64,000 bases of DNA, taken from contig JBLIDT010000008.1 of assembly GCA_047632755.1 (NCBI GenBank), positions 68,613-132,612 on the forward strand, in the 5' to 3' direction. The position numbers and the translations under genes were made by a program. The notes under the pieces were generated by a model that worked only from the letters and a program-made list of their open reading frames with translations, did no database searches and was not told where the DNA came from. Positions 9,723-17,650 of the stretch are shown piece by piece. The stretch's first letter is position 1, and each line of letters starts with the position of its first letter. The DNA comes from JAKVAV01 sp047632755 (GTDB lineage: Bacteria > Bacteroidota > Bacteroidia > Flavobacteriales_D > Cryomorphaceae).

Positions 9723-10304
9723 ATGAATAGTATTGCTGTTTTTTGTGCCTCCGCCAGAGGAGTTGATGATCTCTATTTCGATGCCGCTAGGAGTGCTGGG
9801 GGCACTTTGGCTTCAGAAGGTATCCAAGTGGTTTTTGGTGGCTCTAAGCTCGGTTTGATGGGAGCGGTAGCTGACGGCGCTTTGGAAAATGGGGGAGAGG
9901 TGATCGGAGTGCTTCCAAGCTTTATGCGAAAGAAAGAATTGGAGCACAAAGGCCTCACCGAATTGATTTTCGTGGAGTCGATGCACGAGCGAAAGCTCAA
10001 GATGCACGATTTGAGCGATGGTGTCATTGCACTCCCTGGCGGATTCGGAACTTTCGAAGAGTTGTTTGAAATGCTCACATGGGCACAATTGGGACTGCAC
10101 ACCAAGCCAATTGGCATACTCAACGTATCTGGATACTATGACAAGCTTTTGGAGATGTTTGACCATATGGCTCAAACGGGTCTCTTGCGACAAAGCTGCA
10201 AAGACATGGTTTTAGTAGCGGAAGCGATGCCCGAGCTCTTAAGCCAAATGAGAAATTACGTAGCTCCTCCTTCTGCTTTATCGCTGCTCAAGGATCAAAC
10301 CTAA
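9723..10304 (+). CDS. LOG family nucleotide 5'-monophosphate phosphoribohydrolase
   Basis: Cytosolic Rossmann-fold enzyme that hydrolyses the N-glycosidic bond of nucleoside monophosphates (lonely-guy family; cytokinin activation in plants, a housekeeping or uncertain role in bacteria). It has 193 residues from ATG 9723. Seen motifs: an N-terminal GSK glycine turn (GGSKLGLMG, about 39-47) and the family signature PGGFGTFEE at 105-113 with its catalytic Glu. The 3' end overlaps the convergent ppc gene by 4 bp. Confidence 0.9.
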   Translation: MNSIAVFCASARGVDDLYFDAARSAGGTLASEGIQVVFGGSKLGLMGAVADGALENGGEVIGVLPSFMRKKELEHKGLTELIFVESMHERKLKMHDLSDGVIALPGGFGTFEELFEMLTWAQLGLHTKPIGILNVSGYYDKLLEMFDHMAQTGLLRQSCKDMVLVAEAMPELLSQMRNYVAPPSALSLLKDQT

Positions 10305-12871
10305 GCGCTATTTCTGCTTGCGTTGATATTCCCGTAAAGGGAACGAACCACGAGCTTATTGTAGCTCTCCTTTAGTTTTTCGTTTTTCTCTCCCTTCGAG
10401 TTTTCCAACTCCTTAATGCGAATCATGGCATGCTGCTGAATGGTCAGTAGCGGTAATACGATGTTTTCCCTCAGCTTTATGCTGGCCTTGATGTCAGGAT
10501 TGGTTTGAAGCAATTCGTCCTGCCCTGATATGAGTAGAAGGTACTTCTTCGCACGCACCGACTCCTCGTAGATCAGCTTCCAGAACTCTCCGAACTCCTC
10601 GTCTTTTTCCATGTAGCGCGTTAGCTCAAAGTAGGTTTTGGAAAGCGATTGCATGGAATTGCCCAAAAGCGTTCTGAAGAAAAGTGAATTGGTGTAGAGT
10701 TCTTGAATTTCTTCGAGTCTTCCTTCTTTGTCAAACGCTTCGAAAGCCCTGCCCAGTCCGTAGAAACCAGGAACATTTTGCTTCAGCTGACTCCAAGCGC
10801 CTACAAAGGGAATGGCTCTCAAATCTTCAAACTTCAATTTGTCGCTCTTACCTCGCTTCGAAGGTCGGCTTCCGATATTGGTTTGACCGTAATATTTAAG
10901 CGTACTCATCTTTTCTAGATAAGGAACAAATTTAGGGTGAGCCTTGAAGTCGCAATAGGCTTGGTAGCTGATATCAGATAACTCCTCCAATATTGATCGC
11001 GAATCCTCGCTCAGTATTTTTTCAGGAGAATGAATTACCTGATTTTCGAGTCCTGCTGTAAGCAGCTGTTCAAGGTTATGACGAGAGGATTCTTCCGTTC
11101 CGAAATTGGAGCTGATAGTTTGCCCTTGGACAGTTAGCTGTATCTGGCTGCTGTCAATGGTTGGTCCAAGAGAAGCATAAAATTTGTGCGTGTTTCCACC
11201 ACCACGAGCAGGAGGCCCGCCACGACCATCGAAGAATACAACTTGAATTCCGTGTTCTCTAGAGACTCTGGAGATTTCTTCTTTCGCTCTAAAGATGTTC
11301 CAGTTTGCCGAAAGGTATCCGCCATCCTTCGTTCCGTCTGAGAAGCCAAGCATAACTACTTGCTTCATATTGCGGTTTTTCAGATGCTTCAAATAAGTAG
11401 GATTGGCGTAAAGCTTGTCCATCACGCCTCCTCCAGCTTTTAGGTCATCTATGGTTTCAAAAAGTGGAATCACGTCCATGAACATCTTAGTTCCCATTCC
11501 GCTTAGCTTGGCCATTCCAAAGACTCTGGCCATATCAATTTCTCCGCGGCAATTGCTGATGATGTATCGGTAACATCCTGAAGCACCATTTCTTTCTTGA
11601 ATTTCTTGCATAGCATAGAACGATGAAATGGTATCGTTCAATATGGGGTCGTCTAATCTTGGTTTTAATTTGAGTGGCTCAAGTTCTAAAAGACTCGCAA
11701 AGTTATTTTGTAATCCGTCAGGCCCTTTGTTTTTTGATATTTTTGGAAGAAGCGCTTCAAAGGTCTTCGCGATTACACGACTATCCTGGCGAATGTCCAA
11801 GCTGGCAAAATGAAATCCGAAAACACGAATCTTTCTTCTGATTGATTCGACTTCTTCAATGTAAAGGCCACTGTGTTCTTCTTCGATCACGGCCTTCAAT
11901 TCATCGAGCCTATTTTCGAGCCACTTTAGCTTAATTACTGGGTTTTCAGGATTGACAAAAGCCGACTTGTAAAGCTTTGATTCTATCGCTTCAACGATTT
12001 CCAGCGCTCCCCTGAATGTGATTCTTCTTTTGAGTTCGCGAATGTCCTTGTAGTAACTTTTCAATACGCTGGTGCGCAAACGGTCTGCGACCTTTAGGGA
12101 AGTGTCCACGCTAACGAATGGATTTCCGTCGCGGTCTCCGCCTGGCCAAAAGCCTAGTTGCAGCAGTGAGTTATTTCCCAAAATTTCCTCTGCACTTTCA
12201 TTCAGATGAGCACTAACGTTGTCGTAAATTTGGGGTATACTTTTATAGAAAACATTTTCTAGGTACCAGATGAGGCTAACAGCCTCATCATACGGCGTCG
12301 GTTTTTGCTTTTTGAAAAAGGGAGTTTTACCGAGTTGAGCTAAATAAGACTTGATATTTGGAAGGTCATTTCTTCTTATGGCCTCTGAAAGATCGGTGAT
12401 GATTCCCAGCACTGGCCCTGGGTAAAACTGGGTAGGGTGCGCTGTTAGAACTATTCTCACACCAAAATCTCTGAGAGCAGTCTTTAGAGCTTCGCTGGCA
12501 TTCCTGTTTGCCGTTTGATTAAAGAAAGCATTGACAGAGCCATTTCCATCTATATTATTCACCACGTCATAGGCAGCATCTTCCAATGCGTCTACCAGGA
12601 CAACTTGGCGTTCTATGTATTGGATAAATCTGAAAAGTTGATCTATCTGATTCTCCTCAGTTTTGTATTCTTTTCTATCGGCGAAAAACGAGGCGATAAT
12701 TTCATCTGGAGATTTCCCTTCTTGCAGCCCATCGGCACATTGTTCCTCCAAAAGTGGCAAGAGAATGCCTGTTCTGTGCACTCCATCAAGGTCAAGTGTT
12801 AAAAAAATAGAATTATAAATCTTGAATCGAAGTAGCACTAAATCGTTGAAGGCGCTCACGTTATTGTTCAT
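10301..12871 (-). CDS. ppc: Phosphoenolpyruvate carboxylase
   Basis: Anaplerotic enzyme that carboxylates PEP with bicarbonate to oxaloacetate. The start is placed at the ATG near 12871 (856 residues); a TTG 12 codons upstream is possible. Catalytic motifs are present: TAHPT at about 143-147 (catalytic His), the GFSDGTKDGG loop, and FFDGRGGPPARGGG, which matches the FHGRGG-type phosphate loop. The QGQTISSNFG segment corresponds to the QGE motif. The C-terminus ends RNSA, whereas the classical enzymes end in NTG, whose terminal Gly contributes to the active site. Diverges from the helicase gene at 12971. Confidence 0.95.
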   Translation of the reverse strand: MNNNVSAFNDLVLLRFKIYNSIFLTLDLDGVHRTGILLPLLEEQCADGLQEGKSPDEIIASFFADRKEYKTEENQIDQLFRFIQYIERQVVLVDALEDAAYDVVNNIDGNGSVNAFFNQTANRNASEALKTALRDFGVRIVLTAHPTQFYPGPVLGIITDLSEAIRRNDLPNIKSYLAQLGKTPFFKKQKPTPYDEAVSLIWYLENVFYKSIPQIYDNVSAHLNESAEEILGNNSLLQLGFWPGGDRDGNPFVSVDTSLKVADRLRTSVLKSYYKDIRELKRRITFRGALEIVEAIESKLYKSAFVNPENPVIKLKWLENRLDELKAVIEEEHSGLYIEEVESIRRKIRVFGFHFASLDIRQDSRVIAKTFEALLPKISKNKGPDGLQNNFASLLELEPLKLKPRLDDPILNDTISSFYAMQEIQERNGASGCYRYIISNCRGEIDMARVFGMAKLSGMGTKMFMDVIPLFETIDDLKAGGGVMDKLYANPTYLKHLKNRNMKQVVMLGFSDGTKDGGYLSANWNIFRAKEEISRVSREHGIQVVFFDGRGGPPARGGGNTHKFYASLGPTIDSSQIQLTVQGQTISSNFGTEESSRHNLEQLLTAGLENQVIHSPEKILSEDSRSILEELSDISYQAYCDFKAHPKFVPYLEKMSTLKYYGQTNIGSRPSKRGKSDKLKFEDLRAIPFVGAWSQLKQNVPGFYGLGRAFEAFDKEGRLEEIQELYTNSLFFRTLLGNSMQSLSKTYFELTRYMEKDEEFGEFWKLIYEESVRAKKYLLLISGQDELLQTNPDIKASIKLRENIVLPLLTIQQHAMIRIKELENSKGEKNEKLKESYNKLVVRSLYGNINASRNSA

Positions 12872-12952
12872 ATCGAGGGTTAAGTTTTTCAGCTGATGAA
12901 GGTACAAAAGGAAAATGGCTCCTTTCCGTTTTCGCTACCCATACATTCTCGT

Positions 12953-12960
12953 TAACTTTG
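12953..12960 (+). promoter_or_regulatory. Bacteroidota -7 element for the helicase-ung pair
   Basis: TAACTTTG matches TANNTTTG and lies 10 nt before the helicase ATG, which implies a very short leader. No clear TTG at -33. Confidence 0.5.
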
Positions 12961-12970
12961 CGCCGTTTTT

Positions 12971-14488
12971 ATGGAAGATAAAGCTACAACAGTATCTGTG
13001 ATTGAAAAAGAACTCTACCCTTATCAGGCAGAGGCAATTGAAAAAATATTTACCGTATTTGAAAAGGTGAAGGGCAAAGTTGATGTCCTATTTCAATTGC
13101 CTACCGGTGGGGGAAAGACCATCATCTTTAGTGAGATAGCCAAGAAATTCATTGGGGATACAGGCAAGAATGTATTGATCTTGACTCACCGTGTCGAGCT
13201 CTGTGCGCAGACATCGAAAGCCTTGAGCGAGATTGATGTAAAGAATAAGATCATCGATCGCGATGTAAAGGAATTGCACGACCGCGAGGAGTACAATTGC
13301 TACGTGGCAATGGTGGAAACGCTGAACAATCGACTAACTGAGGACGACCAGTACCTTAGAAATGTAGGTCTTGTGATTATTGATGAGGCGCATTACAATT
13401 CCTTTAGAAAGCTTTTTAAATTTTTCAAGGAGGCGAACATGCTCGGAGTAACAGCAACGCCACTTTCATCTAATCGAAATTTACCGCTTAATGAGAACTA
13501 CAGCGAGCTTCTTGTTGGCCACAGCATCAAACGGCTAATTGCCGATGAGTATCTAAGTAATTCTACCACGTATACATTCAATGTAAATCTACGCTCGCTC
13601 AAAGTGGGCACTGATGGAGATTACACGATAAGCTCTTTAGATCGATTGTACAGCTTGTATACCATGCAAGACAGACTTTTGGCAGCTTACCAAGAACGTG
13701 CAGCTGGTAAGAAGACTTTAATCTTTAACAGCGGAATTGCTACCTCTGTGAGAGTATTTGAGCTATTCAAGAATGGAGGCTTTAATGTGAAGCATTTGGA
13801 TAGCACTTTTACGGCCAAAGACAGAAAAGAAACTTTGGAATGGTTTCGAAATACTGATGATGCCATTTTGACTAGTGTCGGTATTTTGACTACAGGCTTT
13901 GATGAGCCCTCTGTCGAGAGTATTATTATTAACCGTGCCACGCGGTCACTCACGCTTTATCATCAGATGATTGGTCGAGGATCTCGGAGCACCAAGACCA
14001 AAAAGCAATTTACCATTATTGACTTAGGAAATAATGTTGAGCGATTGGGTTTGTGGCAAGACTACATCAACTGGCAAGACATATTCAAGTTTCCCGACAA
14101 GTATTTCGAGAAGATCAATGATCGGGACAATCAACTCATGGTCGACTACCATTACGAGCGTCCAGAGTGGCTTGAGGAGCTCTTTCCAAAAAATGTCGTC
14201 GAGGATCAATTCAACATGAAGCGCGTGTATGCTGGCTTGGCTGATCGCGGCGAAAAGCCAAAGAAGGCTGTGGATGTGAGCATCGACAATCACATGAAGC
14301 AAATCATAAGGAATTCTGAGGATTATTACGATGCGCTCGAACTCGTAGACCACCTCAAAGAAGAGATCGAATACAGGTGCAGGCTTTATTGCTCTTGCCT
14401 GCACAATGCCACGGAGAGCTATAGTGATTGGCTAAAAGAGACTTACATCAGAAAACTCAAAAACGGGTTGAGGTTGGAAATGATGTAA
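12971..14488 (+). CDS. Superfamily 2 DEAD/DEAH-box helicase
   Basis: ATP-dependent nucleic-acid translocase of 505 residues. Motif I is LPTGGGKT (43-50), motif II is DEAH (138-141), motif III is TAT (161-163) and motif VI is QMIGRGSR (333-340), so both RecA-like lobes are complete. The arrangement resembles the RecB-like/type III restriction R-subunit branch, but no nuclease domain follows; the last 130 residues are an uncharacterised charged helical tail. Its stop codon overlaps the ung start (TAATG), so the two proteins are translationally coupled. A DNA repair role is inferred from that neighbour. No methylase or other restriction gene is near. Confidence 0.85.
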   Translation: MEDKATTVSVIEKELYPYQAEAIEKIFTVFEKVKGKVDVLFQLPTGGGKTIIFSEIAKKFIGDTGKNVLILTHRVELCAQTSKALSEIDVKNKIIDRDVKELHDREEYNCYVAMVETLNNRLTEDDQYLRNVGLVIIDEAHYNSFRKLFKFFKEANMLGVTATPLSSNRNLPLNENYSELLVGHSIKRLIADEYLSNSTTYTFNVNLRSLKVGTDGDYTISSLDRLYSLYTMQDRLLAAYQERAAGKKTLIFNSGIATSVRVFELFKNGGFNVKHLDSTFTAKDRKETLEWFRNTDDAILTSVGILTTGFDEPSVESIIINRATRSLTLYHQMIGRGSRSTKTKKQFTIIDLGNNVERLGLWQDYINWQDIFKFPDKYFEKINDRDNQLMVDYHYERPEWLEELFPKNVVEDQFNMKRVYAGLADRGEKPKKAVDVSIDNHMKQIIRNSEDYYDALELVDHLKEEIEYRCRLYCSCLHNATESYSDWLKETYIRKLKNGLRLEMM

Positions 14489-15156
14489 TGATACAGGAGG
14501 TCAGATTGCATCCGTCTTGGGAGGCAGTTTTGAATAAGGAGTTCAAAAAGCCGTACTTCAAATCTCTTATTTCTTTTGTAGAACACGAATACGCCACCCA
14601 GTCAGCATTCCCTCGTAGTGAGCTTATTTTCAGAGCTTTGGATCAAACCCCTTTCGAAGAAGTAAAGGTTGTCATTCTAGGGCAGGATCCTTATCACGGC
14701 TCTGGTCAAGCCAATGGCTTGTGTTTTTCGGTGAATGACGGAGTAGCTATACCTCCATCCTTGAAAAATATATTTGCAGAAATACGTGATGATTTAGCTA
14801 TCGAGGAAACGGGTAGAGGCAACTTGGAAAGATGGGCAAAGCAGGGAGTGCTTCTTCTAAATGCAACCCTGACGGTACGTGCCCATGAAGCTGGCTCGCA
14901 TCAAAATATAGGTTGGGAGATATTTACCGATGCGATTATTAAGGCAATCAGTCAAAAAAGAGAAGAGGTAGTTTTTATGCTTTGGGGCAGCTATGCCCGA
15001 AAGAAAGGCTCTGTTATTGACGGATCTAAGCACTTGGTCTTGGAAGCTCCACATCCCTCACCATTATCTGCTTATCGCGGATTTTTAGGGTGCAGACACT
15101 TTAGTAAGGCCAATGCTTACTTAAAGGATAATGGTAAGGAGTTCATAAACTGGTAA
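14488..15156 (+). CDS. ung: Uracil-DNA glycosylase, family 1
   Basis: Removes uracil from DNA as the first step of base-excision repair. The start is ATG 14488, overlapping the helicase stop, which gives 222 residues, the usual length. The water-activating loop GQDPYHG is at 65-71 (Asp67) and the leucine/minor-groove loop HPSPLSA at 189-195 (His189); both catalytic residues are present. It shares one mRNA with the SF2 helicase. Confidence 0.97.
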   Translation: MIQEVRLHPSWEAVLNKEFKKPYFKSLISFVEHEYATQSAFPRSELIFRALDQTPFEEVKVVILGQDPYHGSGQANGLCFSVNDGVAIPPSLKNIFAEIRDDLAIEETGRGNLERWAKQGVLLLNATLTVRAHEAGSHQNIGWEIFTDAIIKAISQKREEVVFMLWGSYARKKGSVIDGSKHLVLEAPHPSPLSAYRGFLGCRHFSKANAYLKDNGKEFINW

Positions 15157-15264
15157 TTAGGATGCCATCCAGATGAGCAGTACGACAATGGCTAGAATGA
15201 AATAAGCAAATACAACGGGCATTGCGATTTCGGGCTCTAAATCTTTATTTTTCTTTTCCAGCAT
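15157..15264 (-). CDS. Putative 35-residue single-pass membrane peptide
   Basis: A short ATG-to-TAA reading frame on the minus strand immediately abutting the ung stop codon. It encodes a charged N-terminus (LEKKNKDLEPEIAMP) and one clean hydrophobic helix (VVFAYFILAIVVLLIWMA). A perfect -7 element, TATATTTG (15286-15293), sits 22 nt upstream of its ATG, which argues that it is transcribed. No family is recognised. The layout resembles small auxiliary subunits of membrane complexes, but that is only an analogy. Confidence 0.5.
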   Translation of the reverse strand: MLEKKNKDLEPEIAMPVVFAYFILAIVVLLIWMAS

Positions 15265-15285
15265 GACTTAATCTTGATTGTTTGG

Positions 15286-15293
15286 CAAATATA
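15286..15293 (-). promoter_or_regulatory. -7 element for the 35-residue membrane peptide
   Basis: Minus-strand TATATTTG fits TANNTTTG exactly; no TTG is found at the ideal -33 spacing. Confidence 0.45.
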
Positions 15294-15380
15294 CATTTTG
15301 TGCTTCTGAATCTGAAATGATTCAAGTTTTCATTGAACGATCAAAATTTGCTATCTTAACTCCTGCCAAAACTAAGGACG

Positions 15381-15740
15381 ATGAAAAAGCAATGTTTAGA
15401 ATGTCAAGATGAATTTGTAGGAAGGGTAGATGCCAAATTTTGTTCTGATTCCTGCCGAAGCTCTTTTCACAATAGAACGAATATTGAAGGAAGAGAGGAA
15501 ATAAAAAGAGTCAATGTTATTCTGAGAAAGAACCGCAAGATATTGGCAGGATTCAATAAAACAGGAACTGCTCGGGTGCGTCGAAGCCTTCTTCTTACTG
15601 AAGGATTCAATTTTAATTATTTGACCAACGTCTACATTACGTCAAAAGGTAAAACATACAAATACTCATACGACTATGGGTATCTCGAATCCGAAGATGA
15701 CTACCTCACAATAGTCATTAAGAAAGATTACGTGCGGTAA
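15381..15740 (+). CDS. Small zinc-ribbon protein of unknown function
   Basis: 119 residues. The N-terminus has four cysteines, Cys5, Cys8, Cys21 and Cys25, in a CX2C-X12-CX3C pattern followed by a His at 30, which looks like a structural zinc ribbon (QCLECQDEF...KFCSDSCRSSFHNR). The middle is basic (RKNRKILAGFNKTGTARVRRS) and the end is beta-rich with many Tyr. Similar proteins are widespread in Bacteroidota without an assigned role; nucleic-acid binding is a guess from the basic region. The 3' end overlaps the convergent transporter gene by 23 bp. Confidence 0.75.
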   Translation: MKKQCLECQDEFVGRVDAKFCSDSCRSSFHNRTNIEGREEIKRVNVILRKNRKILAGFNKTGTARVRRSLLLTEGFNFNYLTNVYITSKGKTYKYSYDYGYLESEDDYLTIVIKKDYVR

Positions 15741-16647
15741 GCTTTTTATCGCGCAGCTGGAAAAAATAATAGAGGCCCAGTCCTGATATGATGTGCCAGA
15801 TACCCCACCAAGCGGCTATCATGGCCATACCTCCGTTCCCGTCAAAGAAGTTGAAGATTATTATCAAACCAAGGCCCGAATTTTGAATTCCCGTTTCGAT
15901 AATCACCGTTCTACTTAAATCTACTTGAAGAGCGAAAGCCCTGCCTGATAAGTAGCCTGCTAGCATGGCCATTCCATTGTGAACAAAGACGAGCACGAAA
16001 ACCAGGTGAATATGTTCCAAGAAAGCATCGAGATTTTTAATTAATCCGACTGCTATAAAGCCCAGAAGAACCAACATGCTGGTGATGCGAATGGGCTTTT
16101 CAATTTTAGAGGTGATATGAGGAAACCTCTTGCTAAACAGCAACCCTAAGATCAACGGAACAACCAGCAAGATTAAAACAGTTTTGAGCATATCGAAAAA
16201 GCTTAGCTCAAATGAGGTTAGAAAACCTCCCGCATTAAGGACTCGATTTGAATAAAAGTCAAAATTGAATGGTGTGAAAAAGGGGCTCAAAAAAGTGGCC
16301 ACAGCGGTGAGTGTTACTGACAGAGAAACGTTGGCCCCTGAGATGGATGAAAAGAAATTGGAGATATTTCCTCCTGGGCAGGATGCTACTAAGATCATGC
16401 CTAGCGCCAAAGCAGGGTGGGGGTTAAAAGCGAGAATTAAAACAAAGGTGAGTAAGGGAAGTAAAAGAAACTGGGAGCCAACCCCTGCTAAAACTGCTTT
16501 TGGATTCTTCTTCAGTTGGTTGAAATCGGCTGTATTTATCCCAAGTGCCACTCCAAACATGATAAAACCCAAGCACAAGTTGAGCAGCACTAGGCTGTCG
16601 TCAGAAAATGAAATGGAAATAGTATTGAGAGATGTTGTGGGTTCCAA
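15718..16647 (-). CDS. Bile acid:sodium symporter (BASS) family transporter
   Basis: Inner-membrane secondary transporter of 309 residues with nine or ten hydrophobic helices. The crossover signature ETGIQNSGLG and the upstream CPGGNISNFFS segment are typical of the BASS/SBF family, which carries organic anions with Na+. The substrate is unknown; in bacteria the family is not limited to bile acids. The start is placed at TTG 16647, since an in-frame TAG lies five codons upstream; an internal ATG at residue 30 would remove part of the first helix. It is preceded by a structured, terminator-like leader (16675-16849). Confidence 0.85.
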   Translation of the reverse strand: MEPTTSLNTISISFSDDSLVLLNLCLGFIMFGVALGINTADFNQLKKNPKAVLAGVGSQFLLLPLLTFVLILAFNPHPALALGMILVASCPGGNISNFFSSISGANVSLSVTLTAVATFLSPFFTPFNFDFYSNRVLNAGGFLTSFELSFFDMLKTVLILLVVPLILGLLFSKRFPHITSKIEKPIRITSMLVLLGFIAVGLIKNLDAFLEHIHLVFVLVFVHNGMAMLAGYLSGRAFALQVDLSRTVIIETGIQNSGLGLIIIFNFFDGNGGMAMIAAWWGIWHIISGLGLYYFFQLRDKKLTARNLS

Positions 16648-16674
16648 GGTCTTTGATTTCTACAAAGAAAGAAG

Positions 16675-16836
16675 AAAAACAAAAACCGCAAGTGTGTCCT
16701 GAAAGCGATTCAAAGAATCGATAACCAATCAATCTAAAACAACCATTAAAGATCGGACCTCACTTGCGGCTGTTAGCATGCCGAAGCAATACTAACGGGC
16801 TAACCAAAACCTCGCTGTATTTCTTGAATCGAAATA
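16675..16836 (-). ncRNA. Structured RNA candidate: leader attenuator or small RNA upstream of the BASS transporter
   Basis: Read on the minus strand from the -7 element at 16842-16849, the transcript would fold into: a 7-bp hairpin (16817-16837, arms GTATTTC/GAAATAC); a hairpin with arms GTTAG/CTAAC (16772-16796) capped by the ultra-stable cUUCGg loop; a long-range stem pairing 16755-16769 with 16686-16699 (9 bp CCGCAAGTG/CACTTGCGG plus 4 bp GTCC/GGAC); and a nested 6-bp hairpin (16706-16720). The long stem is followed at once by TTTTTGTTTTT, as in an intrinsic terminator. It matches no riboswitch class I recognise. Either a cis attenuator of the transporter or an independent RNA. Confidence 0.55.
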
Positions 16837-16841
16837 CGATA

Positions 16842-16849
16842 CAAATATA
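16842..16849 (-). promoter_or_regulatory. -7 element for the structured leader RNA
   Basis: Minus-strand TATATTTG, an exact TANNTTTG match, placed so that transcription would begin at or near the first hairpin. No TTG at the ideal spacing. Confidence 0.5.
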
Positions 16850-17032
16850 ACTCAGATTTTGTTTAAAAAGAAGCCCTAATCTGATATTATGAATGCAACA
16901 TTGGAAAGCCAATTGCACCGCTTTTCGCAAGGACTATTTTATCTATCGACTAAACTTATTTATAATGGCATGAAACAGTAAAAAACGTTCACCAACGAAC
17001 GATGTAAGGATTATACCATTGAATTTGCAAAC

Positions 17033-17215
17033 TCATTGTTCAATCGAAATAACTTGAAAATTTGTAATTTCCTGATCTTCAACTGAAACTTTTACTTCGA
17101 TAGGATTACAACAAACTTCGCAGTCTTCAATATATTCTTGCTCAGGCAATGAGACATCGATCAACATAGATATCTCTTGGATACAATAGGGGCACGTGAA
17201 AAAATATTCTTCCAT
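17033..17215 (-). CDS. CPXCG-type cysteine-rich protein
   Basis: 60 residues from ATG 17215. CPYC at 8-11 and CEVCC at 32-36 form a two-knuckle zinc-ribbon pattern, and the text around them (FFTCPYC...VSLPEQEYIEDCEVCCNPIEV) matches the small CPXCG motif-containing family found across Bacteroidota and Proteobacteria. The function of the family is unknown. It stands alone, diverging from the gene at 17284. Confidence 0.8.
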   Translation of the reverse strand: MEEYFFTCPYCIQEISMLIDVSLPEQEYIEDCEVCCNPIEVKVSVEDQEITNFQVISIEQ

Positions 17216-17283
17216 TTTTAAAAACTTGGTCTGAACTATCAACCTTTGAAACTTTAAAGTGTTTTGAAGAAAAGCAGAAAATA

Positions 17284-17634
17284 ATGTTTAGACAAGGAGA
17301 TGTCTTATTGGAGAAGTTAAACGCTATACCAGAACGAAGTAGCACAGATGAAACGCTCTTGGTAAGAGGGGAGGGTCGCAATCATGGTCACTTTATCAAA
17401 GGAGAGGCGGTGGAAATTTTGAATGCTGAAGAGAACGAACTAACGGGTGGCGGAGGCATAGTAACTCAATACCTGAACGTAAAGGCTGAAGCAGCTCTAG
17501 AGCACCTGCTAATCGATTCAGGGGAGTGGACGCAGGAGCATGCGCCTATTATTATTCCTCCTGGAAAGTACAGAGTAATAAAACAAAGAGAATACAACCC
17601 ATATTCAAAGGCGATCAGAGCAGTAAAAGACTGA
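17284..17634 (+). CDS. RQGDVLL-type small protein, partner of the DUF6745 gene
   Basis: 116 residues. The N-terminus FRQGDVLLEKL and the central segment GRNHGHFIKG match a family of small proteins (often beginning RQGDVLL and containing a G-x-x-x-GHxH-like motif) that I recall beside DUF6745 genes in actinobacteria and cyanobacteria. The rest is beta-rich and ends in a conserved-looking IIIPPGKYRVIKQREY, which suggests a small cupin-like barrel. Function is unknown. The stop is 16 nt before the chosen DUF6745 ATG, so the two form an operon. Confidence 0.65.
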   Translation: MFRQGDVLLEKLNAIPERSSTDETLLVRGEGRNHGHFIKGEAVEILNAEENELTGGGGIVTQYLNVKAEAALEHLLIDSGEWTQEHAPIIIPPGKYRVIKQREYNPYSKAIRAVKD

Positions 17635-17650
17635 TTTGAACTTGGCGGAG

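Noticed and set aside
12971..14488. Restriction-modification system component
   Set aside because: No methylase, specificity subunit or nuclease motif is found next to the helicase; its partner is uracil-DNA glycosylase.
16675..16836. SRP RNA or a known riboswitch (TPP, cobalamin, SAM)
   Set aside because: The conserved GGAAGG/AGCAGC core of SRP RNA and the signature loops of the riboswitches are not seen.
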